From contig JAITMU010000137.1 of assembly GCA_031277195.1 (NCBI GenBank), forward strand, positions 1-5,677: a stretch of 5,677 nucleotides of DNA. Direction: 5' to 3'. Below the pieces are notes generated by a model, which had not been told where the DNA came from, searched no databases, and saw only the letters and a program-made list of their open reading frames with translations. Of the stretch, positions 1-5,677 are shown piece by piece. This DNA is from Gallionellaceae bacterium (GTDB taxonomy: Bacteria; Pseudomonadota; Gammaproteobacteria; Burkholderiales; Gallionellaceae). The first letter of the stretch is position 1; the number at the start of each line of letters is the position of its first letter. A program made the position numbers and the translations under genes.

Positions 1-26
1 GCCCCACTGCTGTCCCACAATTTTTT

Positions 27-65
27 TGTATTTGGCAGAAGGAGCAGCGCAGAAAGCAAAATACA
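27..65. repeat. Short imperfect inverted repeat in AT-rich filler
   Basis: Bases 27-36 (tgtatttggc) pair with 56-65 (gcaaaataca) at nine of ten positions around a 19-base loop. It lies just inside the outer 19-bp repeat, in DNA clearly richer in A and T than the rest of the window. It could be a weak hairpin or a chance match; no function can be assigned. Confidence 0.35.
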
Positions 66-87
66 TCACAACCCCTTGATTCCCGTC

Positions 88-107
88 ATTCCCGCGCAGG
101 CGGGAAT
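88..107. repeat. dRS3-like 20-bp palindromic unit, left copy
   Basis: The unit reads attccc, eight bases, gggaat. The inner bases extend the stem to eight pairs (88-95 with 100-107) around a four-base loop at 96-99. It is the left of two inverted copies in the 35-bp repeat pair. In Neisseria such units are targets for filamentous prophage integration; nothing like a prophage is visible here. Confidence 0.7.
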
Positions 108-171
108 CCAAGGACGTTAGGGTTGATGTTGGCGTTTGCCCAGCATGTCAAATAAAAACGACAGTCCTTGG

Positions 172-191
172 ATTCCCGCCTGCGCGGGAAT
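172..191. repeat. dRS3-like 20-bp palindromic unit, right copy
   Basis: The unit reads attccc, eight bases, gggaat, with an eight-pair stem (172-179 with 184-191) and a four-base loop. Its inner eight bases are the reverse complement of those in the left copy, so the two copies are inverted relative to each other and not independently diverged. The identity of the arms points to recent duplication, gene conversion or co-mobilisation. Confidence 0.7.
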
Positions 192-228
192 GACGGGATA
201 GGGAGTGCGAAAACTGTGGGACAGCAGT

Positions 229-319
229 GGGGCTTGCCCCGCGCGGCGGGTATTTCAACGTCCGCATCGTGCGGGGTAAACCAGCAGCGAGAGTACGCCC
301 ACCGCGCGGGGCAAGCCCC
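229..319. repeat. GC-rich 18-bp inverted repeat just after tamB (REP/BIME-like)
   Basis: Arms 229-246 (ggggcttgccccgcgcgg) and 302-319 (ccgcgcggggcaagcccc) are perfect reverse complements, 55 bases apart. Pairing continues inward imperfectly: 248-250 with 298-300, a two-base bulge, then 251-252 with 294-295. Inside the loop a small hairpin is possible (ccgca 262-266, tgcgg 270-274). The first arm base is 3 bases past the tamB stop in the tamB transcript, so the folded RNA would put a strong stem at its 3' end. No convincing U-tract follows the stem on the minus strand (only TTTT near 213-210), so a classical intrinsic terminator is not supported. A REP-like dispersed palindrome that stabilises or trims the mRNA end is more plausible. 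Confidence 0.75.
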
Positions 320-322
320 GCC

Positions 323-3300
323 CTACCGTTCCGTCCTGTAATTCAATCCGGCGCGGCTCGACAGCGTGCCGTTCTGCATTTCAAAATCAAACAAGCGCGA
401 GATGCGATAGCGCAGCGTGACGACCTGCCCCGGCGTGAACAAGCCGACGCCGTAGCTCAGATACAAACGCGGCGAAAGATATTTGCCGATGGTCAGCACC
501 GCGCCGCCGACGCTGGCGTTGTCGTCCACGCTGACATCATCCAGCCCCATTTTTTCGCCGACGTTTTGCGCGAGCAGGCTGCCGCCGAGCGTGCCCAGCG
601 TGGAGGCGGCGTTGCTGACGGCGCTGCTTTCGCCGCCCTGGATTTGAGACAAGGGCTTGCCGGTGACGAGAAAAGCCAGCGCATCGGATTGCTCCATCGC
701 CGGATCGGAGAAAACGGTCAGCGTCGGTCGGCTCGCGGTGCCGCGCACTTGCAGGCCGACAGTGGTGTTTGAATCGGGCATGTTGGCGCGCACCGCGCGA
801 ATATCGAGGCCGGGGTCTTCCACCGGCGTGCCTGCGAACAGGAGGCGGCCTTGCTCGATGCGCAGGTTTTGTCCGTAGGCCTGGAAGGTGCCGGTCAGAT
901 TGATTTGCCCGCGCCCGACCGGCGGGCGGTTGACGGCTTGCGTGATGACGAGCTGGCCGCTGAGATCGCTGTCGAGGCCGTAGCCAAGCAGATGCACGCG
1001 CCGGCCATTCTGGGCGACCGCGCCGTTCTGCTCGACGCCGAGCTTGAGCGTGATGTCAACTTCAATCGGCAACGGGTCTTTGGGCGGCGGCGCTTCTTCG
1101 CCCACGATGACGACATCCGATGAAACTTTCGGCACGCTTGCGCCCGCCGCTGTGCTGATGTTGGGCAGCTTGGACAGGTCGGCGGTCAGGCGCGGAATGG
1201 CGACGGCGCCGCTCAGCAAAAAGCGTTTGCTGGTGCGTTCGAGTTTCAGGTCGGGTGAAACATGCAGGCTGACGCCGGGGATGTTGGCGGCAAGAAAATT
1301 TTCTCCGCTCAGGGTGAGCAGTATGGGCGCGTCGGGCGCGAGACCGGCGTGTCCCTTGAGCGCGAGTTTGCCTTCGGTCGACGCGACGCTGCCGTCGATG
1401 TTGAAATTTTCCGCGTCGCTTGAAGACACGGTGACATTGCCGTCGCGCAGTTTCAAACCGGCGGCGGGAATTTCGGTGGCGAAATCAACCAGCGTGAGCT
1501 GGCCTTTCATCCCCGGTTTTTGCATGCTGCCGGAGAGCGAAAAATCCGCGTCGAGATAACCGCTGGTGCTGCTCATGCTGGCGACCAGCATGTCCATGAC
1601 GGACAGTTTGTTGATGCGCGCCGAGAGTTTTCCCGACAGCGGCGCATCGCCGTCGCGCGGCGGCGCGGTGACGATGTGACCGTCGATGCGACCACCGTCG
1701 TCGAGATCGCTGCCGAGCGTGAGATCGTATTGCTGCGGAGAAAATTGCGCGCGCAACCGCAACTTGCTCCAGGACAGCAGGCTGTTTTCATCCAGATCGG
1801 GATAGGTGAGCGTGCCCGCCTCCGAATCAAGCGTGGCCTGACCGTTCAGCACGCCGTCGGCAGACAGATCAATTGCGCCATTGCCGTTGAGTTCGCCATC
1901 CAGCCGGACGGGGGAATCGGGGCTGGCAAAACGGGTCATGGTTCTGAGCGGCAGGTGTTTGAGGTCGAACTTCGTGCGCAAGCCGCCGTCGGCGACCTGC
2001 TGGACAGACGCGCACAAACTCGATTGTTCGGCGCTCGCCAGACACAGTTCCTCCAGTTCAAATGCGCCGTTGGCATAAGAGAGCGTTGTGGGGCGCGTCA
2101 GCGTCCAGGGCGGCAAGCGGGTGCCGGTGTTCAGCGTGAGCGTTTGCAACGTGCCGCGCCAGGCGTTGCCGTCTTGCGTCATGCTGCCCGTGAGCGCGGT
2201 GGCAAGCGACAGTCTCCGGCCAACGATATTCAGATTCGCCCGATGCGCGGCCTGATTGCCATCGACGTTGAATGCCAGCGTGTCGAAGGCGTAACCTGCG
2301 GCGGCGATGTTTTTCCCGTTGAGCGCGACTTTTCCGCTTGGCGCGGACAGGTCGCGCACGTCAATATCCAGCCCCAGCGTTTCCAGCTTCGTCTCGCCTT
2401 GCGCGATTCCGGCGGCGGCAATGTGTCCCGTTGCGTCCATCTTCGGCCATTCGCCGCGCAGTGAAATATCGCCGCGCAGACTGCCGCTGGCGTTCGGCAG
2501 CCAGTCGCCGAGGCTGTTGATGCCCAGATGGATTCGCATGTCGCTGTTCGTGCCGTCCAGCGATACGCGGCTGTTGCCGGAGCTGAGTCGGAGATTGCCA
2601 ACGGCTTTGAACGGCGGCGAGAACGCCAGGTCGGCGCTGCCGCTGAGCGGACGACCGCGCAGCACGCCGGACAGGTTGTCGAGTTTGATTTTTCCGGCAG
2701 CGCCGTCTTTTTGCATGTTGCCGTCGGTGTTCAAGGCAAAATTGATTGAGCCCGGCCAGTCTTTCATGAACAGCCCCGGATTGAGCCGGTCGGCATCGGC
2801 GGTCAGGTTCCAGCCGATTTGCGGCTGGAGCCGCACAACGCCGCTGATGTGTAAACCGCCTTGCGGCTGCTTCAGATCGAAGCGCTGCAACTGGATTTTG
2901 TCCGGCGTGCCGTCGAGGCGGAAATCGAGATCGGCGAGATGGTCGGGCGGTCCTGCCGCCAGTTTTCCCTGTGCCTGAAAATTTTGCGCGTCGCCGCTGG
3001 CGGTGAGATGTCCGTGCGTGGCAAGCGTTTGACCGACGAGATCGGCGGGCAGCACGACGCCTGTCCAGTCGAGCGCGATGTCGCCTTTGAGCGGCTGGGC
3101 ATCGAGATGAATTTTTCCTTGCGCGTCGAAGACGCCGGAAAACTTGGGGGCGTGCAGATGCAGTTGCTCGATGGTGAGCAGTTGATCAACGAGCGTGAAT
3201 TTGAGCGGATCGAGCAGAACGCGATGGGCGTTCAGATCAAAATCGCCATTCAGCGTGCCGCCCTGTTTGTCGCCCGCGCCGCTCAGGTTGAGCGCAAACG

Positions 3301-4120
3301 ATTTGAGCGGCAGGCCGCTGTTCAGCGGCGACGGATCAAATTCGGGCACGACGAGGCTGAGCGTCCAGGGCAGCGCGTCATCCTGCGCGGACAACGCGCC
3401 ATTGGCGTTGGCGACGAAGGGCTGCTCCAGCGCAAGGGTGAGGCGGGCGAGCTTGCCGTCGTGATTGAAATTGAACTGACCCGTGGCGCGCGTCTTGTCG
3501 TCAATGCGCCAGTCAACGTCGAGTTGGGCGTGGCCTTGCAGCCTGGCGTAATCGGTCAGTTCGCCGGTGAGATCAAGTCGGCTGTCGGGCGCGCGCAGGG
3601 CGAATTGCGTGATGGTGAGCGCGGAAGCCGTCCAGGTCGCGGCGGCATCGAGGCGGTCGCTGGCGAACACGGGCTTGCCGTCCTGGCTGACTGCAAGTTT
3701 GCCGACGTACAGGCGGTCAAGCAGGATGTCGAGCGGCGGGGTGAGCCGGTCTTGCAGCGGCGTGTCATCCGGCTTCGGCGGCACGGTGGTCAGCGCGACG
3801 TTGACGTTGTTGGCGCTCAGATCGCTGATGTGCAAGGTCATGCCCAGCAGTGAGGAAAAGGCGTAGTCAATCTTGAGCGAGTCGATCGAGGCGTCCACGC
3901 CGGCTTCGTCGTCGCGATAGCGCACGCCGCGCAATTCGAGCGGGCTGTTGAGCGCGCCGCGCACCTCGGCGACGGTGAGTTTGCCGCCCAGCAGGGATTC
4001 GACGCTGGCAATCGTGAATCGCGCGCCGGACTCGGCGGCGATCAGCCAGGCGAGCAGCAATCCGGTCAGCGCGAACAGGCTGCCGAATACGAGGCCGGTG
4101 CGTTTGAGTTTTTTGCCCAT
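323..4120 (-). CDS. tamB: TamB, inner-membrane-anchored periplasmic subunit of the TAM complex (AsmA-like, DUF490)
   Basis: TamB spans the periplasm from an inner-membrane anchor to TamA. Its long beta-taco groove is proposed to guide hydrophobic substrates (outer-membrane proteins, phospholipids). The 1265-residue product fits the family's usual 1200-1400. Residues 1-7 are basic (MGKKLKR) and about 8-29 form one hydrophobic signal-anchor helix. From about 30 to 920 there is repetitive beta-rich sequence of the LxGxxxxxG type (for example LDGELNGNGAIDLSADG, 740-756). The DUF490/TamB C-terminal domain follows from about 930, with DVVIVGEEAPPP (1002-1013), a conserved core GRLLFAGTPVEDPGLDIRAV (1091-1110), SDALAFLVTGKPL (1145-1157) and family-typical C-terminal strands ending NYRTER. 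Cysteines 693 and 703 form a close pair. The ATG at 4120 is chosen because it gives the basic-plus-hydrophobic N-terminus directly after tamA, with a GGAG at 4136-4133. It is intact, with no frameshift. The TAG stop abuts an inverted repeat. Confidence 0.96.
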   Translation of the reverse strand: MGKKLKRTGLVFGSLFALTGLLLAWLIAAESGARFTIASVESLLGGKLTVAEVRGALNSPLELRGVRYRDDEAGVDASIDSLKIDYAFSSLLGMTLHISDLSANNVNVALTTVPPKPDDTPLQDRLTPPLDILLDRLYVGKLAVSQDGKPVFASDRLDAAATWTASALTITQFALRAPDSRLDLTGELTDYARLQGHAQLDVDWRIDDKTRATGQFNFNHDGKLARLTLALEQPFVANANGALSAQDDALPWTLSLVVPEFDPSPLNSGLPLKSFALNLSGAGDKQGGTLNGDFDLNAHRVLLDPLKFTLVDQLLTIEQLHLHAPKFSGVFDAQGKIHLDAQPLKGDIALDWTGVVLPADLVGQTLATHGHLTASGDAQNFQAQGKLAAGPPDHLADLDFRLDGTPDKIQLQRFDLKQPQGGLHISGVVRLQPQIGWNLTADADRLNPGLFMKDWPGSINFALNTDGNMQKDGAAGKIKLDNLSGVLRGRPLSGSADLAFSPPFKAVGNLRLSSGNSRVSLDGTNSDMRIHLGINSLGDWLPNASGSLRGDISLRGEWPKMDATGHIAAAGIAQGETKLETLGLDIDVRDLSAPSGKVALNGKNIAAAGYAFDTLAFNVDGNQAAHRANLNIVGRRLSLATALTGSMTQDGNAWRGTLQTLTLNTGTRLPPWTLTRPTTLSYANGAFELEELCLASAEQSSLCASVQQVADGGLRTKFDLKHLPLRTMTRFASPDSPVRLDGELNGNGAIDLSADGVLNGQATLDSEAGTLTYPDLDENSLLSWSKLRLRAQFSPQQYDLTLGSDLDDGGRIDGHIVTAPPRDGDAPLSGKLSARINKLSVMDMLVASMSSTSGYLDADFSLSGSMQKPGMKGQLTLVDFATEIPAAGLKLRDGNVTVSSSDAENFNIDGSVASTEGKLALKGHAGLAPDAPILLTLSGENFLAANIPGVSLHVSPDLKLERTSKRFLLSGAVAIPRLTADLSKLPNISTAAGASVPKVSSDVVIVGEEAPPPKDPLPIEVDITLKLGVEQNGAVAQNGRRVHLLGYGLDSDLSGQLVITQAVNRPPVGRGQINLTGTFQAYGQNLRIEQGRLLFAGTPVEDPGLDIRAVRANMPDSNTTVGLQVRGTASRPTLTVFSDPAMEQSDALAFLVTGKPLSQIQGGESSAVSNAASTLGTLGGSLLAQNVGEKMGLDDVSVDDNASVGGAVLTIGKYLSPRLYLSYGVGLFTPGQVVTLRYRISRLFDFEMQNGTLSSRAGLNYRTER

Positions 4121-4136
4121 GTTACAAATCCGCTCC
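4118..4136 (-). promoter_or_regulatory. tamA-tamB junction with Shine-Dalgarno inside the tamA tail
   Basis: On the minus strand the tamA stop TAA (4124-4122) is separated by a single C from the tamB ATG (4120-4118). A GGAG (4136-4133), written by the Gly-Ala codons near the tamA C-terminus, sits 12 bases before the ATG, a little farther than optimal. This spacing favours translational coupling, with a ribosome ending tamA re-initiating on tamB, and leaves no room for a promoter between the genes. Stop, start and motif are seen in the sequence; the coupling is inferred. Confidence 0.75.
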
Positions 4137-5677
4137 GATCATCAAATGCAATCGCGCGCCGGTGCGACCTTCAGGATCCTTGATCGGCATGCCGACATCC
4201 ACGCGCACCAGCCCCACCGGCGAGCGCCAGCGCAAACCCGCGCCCGCGCCCACATGCGTTTTGTAATCGCCGAAGCGGCTGAACGCATCGCCCGCGTCAA
4301 CGAACACCGCAGCGCCCCAGCTTTTGGTGAAATAACGCTCGTATTCGGTGTTGATGGTGGCAAGGAATTTGCCGCCGATGACGAGGTTGTCGCAGGTGGC
4401 TCTGGGATTGGCCAGACAGCTTGCCTGCACGGCGGGGAGCTGGCTCGCGGGCAGCGGAGGGCCGATCGTCTGATAGCCATAGCCGCGGATGGAGCGGTCA
4501 CCGCCGGCGAAGAAACGCAGTTCCGGCGGCAGCTTGTCAAAGTTGCTGACCGAGGTTGCGCCCAGTGTGCCGCGCACGAGGAAGCGCGCGTTTTCGCCCA
4601 TGCTCTGTATCCATTGCCCGTCGCCGCGCAGTTGCGCGAAGTTGGTGCTGGGGCCGGGACTGGCGCGCGCAGTCAGCGTCATGGAATAGCCGCTTTGCAA
4701 GGCGGTGGATCTGCCCGTCCTTTGCTTTTTTTCCAGCGTGATTTCAGGATAGACCAGCGTCGAACTGCCGTCGGTGGCCGCCACCGTGTATGTGCCGGTC
4801 AGCAGGTTGACGCCAATCTTGCGCGTGAAGCCCTGCCATTCGCGCGCTTCGTTTGCGGTCAGGCGCAGGGTGTTGGATGTGCTGGTGGCCGTATTCTGGT
4901 CGACGTAGATCGCGCCGAAGCTGTAAGAGCGGTCATTCTCGCCCGGCAGCGGGATGGTGTAGGCCGCGGACAGGGTTTTTTCCCGCTGGGCGAGTTCGGT
5001 TTGCAAGCGGAGTTTGTGTCCGCTCTCGTTGACCCAGCGGCGCGTCATGCTGCCTTTGACGCCAGCGCCGATGTTCGTGTCCATGAAAATCCCCGCCGTA
5101 TAAACGTTGCGTTTGGCGGGGGAGAGCGTGACGTCGATCGGGATGAGATCGCCCTGCACGTTTTCCTGGTTGGGCATCACGTCAACGATGCCGAAGTAGT
5201 CGGTGTCGGCGAGTCGCTGCTGGAAGCGCAGCAGACGGTTTTGCGTGTAAAAGTCGCCTTCCTCCCAGGGGAGGTAGCGGCGCAGCAGATCCTCGTCGAT
5301 CTGGCTGCCGATGAAATTGACCGGGCCGAAACGGTAGTGCGTGCCGGAATCCCATTGCAGCGTGATGTCGGCAACATTGGTTTCGCGCGTCACTTCCACG
5401 CGGCTGGTGGTGATCGCCGCATCGAGATACCCGCTCGACAGCAGCGCCGTTTGCAGCGCGGTTTTGCTTTTTTCGTAAACCGAACTGTCGAACACGCCGC
5501 CGGGTTGCGGCGCGAAATCCGCGATTGCGCGGGCGATGCGCCGTTGCTCGCGCGCCTCATCGGGCAGGTCGATTTTCAATGCGCGCACGCGCACAGGTTC
5601 GCCGGTTTTCACATGCAGGTTGACGCTCCAGCCTTTCGCGGTCTGGGTCATTTCGCCGGTGGCGCTGGCGTTGAAAT
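4122..5677 (-). CDS. tamA: TamA, outer-membrane Omp85-family subunit of the TAM complex (5' end missing)
   Basis: TamA is an outer-membrane 16-stranded barrel with periplasmic POTRA domains that partners TamB in outer-membrane protein assembly. Numbering from the Met at 5651, 509 residues are visible. The end of POTRA1 covers about 1-19, POTRA2 about 20-104 (starts VRVRALKIDL) and POTRA3 about 105-180 (HYRFGPVNFIGSQIDEDLL). The barrel runs from about 185 to the end, with the Omp85 loop-6 signature GGDRSIRGY at 383-391 (bases 4505-4479) and family-typical VFVDAGDAF at 449-457. The frame is open upstream of 5651 to the window edge (FNASATGE before that Met), and a signal peptide and most of POTRA1 are absent. 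Full-length TamA proteins are roughly 570-600 residues, so the real start lies beyond 5677. An unusual surface-loop insertion after the loop-6 motif carries two cysteines (412, 420). It ends TAA one base before tamB. BamA is excluded by the POTRA number and the TamB neighbour. Confidence 0.95.
   Translation of the reverse strand, partial: FNASATGEMTQTAKGWSVNLHVKTGEPVRVRALKIDLPDEAREQRRIARAIADFAPQPGGVFDSSVYEKSKTALQTALLSSGYLDAAITTSRVEVTRETNVADITLQWDSGTHYRFGPVNFIGSQIDEDLLRRYLPWEEGDFYTQNRLLRFQQRLADTDYFGIVDVMPNQENVQGDLIPIDVTLSPAKRNVYTAGIFMDTNIGAGVKGSMTRRWVNESGHKLRLQTELAQREKTLSAAYTIPLPGENDRSYSFGAIYVDQNTATSTSNTLRLTANEAREWQGFTRKIGVNLLTGTYTVAATDGSSTLVYPEITLEKKQRTGRSTALQSGYSMTLTARASPGPSTNFAQLRGDGQWIQSMGENARFLVRGTLGATSVSNFDKLPPELRFFAGGDRSIRGYGYQTIGPPLPASQLPAVQASCLANPRATCDNLVIGGKFLATINTEYERYFTKSWGAAVFVDAGDAFSRFGDYKTHVGAGAGLRWRSPVGLVRVDVGMPIKDPEGRTGARLHLMIGADL

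Larger units (their letters stand above)
81..198. repeat. Perfect 35-bp inverted repeat pair, each arm carrying a dRS3-like palindrome
   Basis: Bases 81-115 and 164-198 are exact reverse complements over 35 bases, with a 48-base spacer (116-163). Each arm contains a 20-base palindrome of the form ATTCCC-N8-GGGAAT, at 88-107 and 172-191, inside a longer CGTCATTCCCGC...GCGGGAATCCA context. That pattern matches the dRS3 repeat of Neisseria, where pairs of dRS3 units flank short RS sequences in intergenic mosaic elements. The same core is, to my knowledge, dispersed in other Proteobacteria. The whole unit could extrude as a cruciform or fold as a long RNA hairpin in either direction. The repeats are seen directly; membership in a named family is inferred. 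Confidence 0.8.
1..233. repeat. Outer 19-bp inverted repeat enclosing the intergenic element
   Basis: Bases 1-19 (gccccactgctgtcccaca) are the exact reverse complement of 215-233. The pair encloses 195 bases that contain the two dRS3-like arms and AT-richer filler, including a T7 run at 21-27. Terminal inverted repeats around about 230 non-coding bases resemble a miniature inverted-repeat element, but the left arm starts at the window edge, so its true boundary and any target-site duplication cannot be seen. The right arm shares ggggc (229-233) with the GC-rich repeat next to tamB, so the left arm may also continue leftward. Confidence 0.7.
1..322. other. Non-coding region downstream of tamB, no gene visible
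   Basis: No credible coding frame, tRNA or other RNA gene is visible in these 322 bases. The content is the repeat mosaic described in the separate repeat entries, with AT-rich spacers at about 20-75 and 140-163. The next gene to the left lies outside the window, so it is not known whether this is a convergent or a tandem intergenic region. Confidence 0.7.

Noticed and set aside
1..27. Plus-strand intrinsic terminator ending in the T7 run at 21-27
   Set aside because: The bases before the T-run (1-20) do not fold on themselves; their partner is 195 bases downstream. A stem could exist only with sequence left of the window.
123..151. Minus-strand TTGACA (151-146) as the -35 of a promoter inside the repeat core
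   Set aside because: At a 17-base spacing the -10 would be CATCAA, only three of six matches to the consensus. No gene start follows within the window.
81..198. CRISPR array
   Set aside because: There are only two repeat copies, and they are inverted relative to each other, not direct, with no further units and no cas genes.
227..772. Plus-strand open frame beginning in the repeat region and running into the tamB 3' end
   Set aside because: It starts inside the inverted repeat, then reads tamB backwards. The product has no recognisable fold.
1520..2464. Plus-strand open frame of 314 codons opposite tamB
   Set aside because: It lies fully antisense to an intact TamB. The product is Arg/Gln/Ala-rich with no recognisable domain, as expected from the complement of GC-rich codons.
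2861..3853. Plus-strand open frame of 330 codons opposite tamB
   Set aside because: Same reasoning: it is antisense to tamB, of shadow-like composition, with no domain. A long antisense frame is common in GC-rich DNA.

Overview
The window carries the translocation and assembly module (TAM) operon of a Gram-negative proteobacterium, read entirely on the minus strand, followed by about 320 bases of non-coding DNA packed with nested inverted repeats. TamA/TamB pairs are hallmarks of diderm Proteobacteria. The GC-rich composition, the style of the TamB C-terminal region and the copies of the ATTCCC-N8-GGGAAT repeat suggest a betaproteobacterium. The class is an inference, and I cannot name the genus.

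Layout, in transcription order (right to left). tamA occupies the right edge to 4122 and is cut by the window: its reading frame stays open to base 5677, so the signal peptide and most of POTRA1 lie outside. The Met at 5651 is an internal residue, not a start that should be trusted. tamB (4120-323) begins one base after the tamA stop (TAA-C-ATG), so the two are almost certainly co-transcribed and translationally coupled. TamA is an outer-membrane Omp85-family barrel with POTRA domains. TamB is a long inner-membrane-anchored, periplasm-spanning beta-helical protein whose C-terminal DUF490 domain meets TamA. Together they act in outer-membrane protein assembly and, by more recent work on AsmA-like proteins, in phospholipid transport to the outer membrane. 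The operon promoter is not in the window.

Downstream of tamB (1-322) there is no credible gene. This stretch holds three inverted-repeat systems that touch or enclose each other: an 18-bp GC-rich pair starting 3 bases after the tamB stop (302-319 with 229-246), an outer 19-bp pair (1-19 with 215-233), and inside it a perfect 35-bp pair (81-115 with 164-198), each arm of which contains a 20-bp dRS3-like palindrome. This mosaic is the most unusual part of the window. I see no previously undescribed protein system: the two genes are a well-known pair, and the long plus-strand open frames opposite them are shadows.
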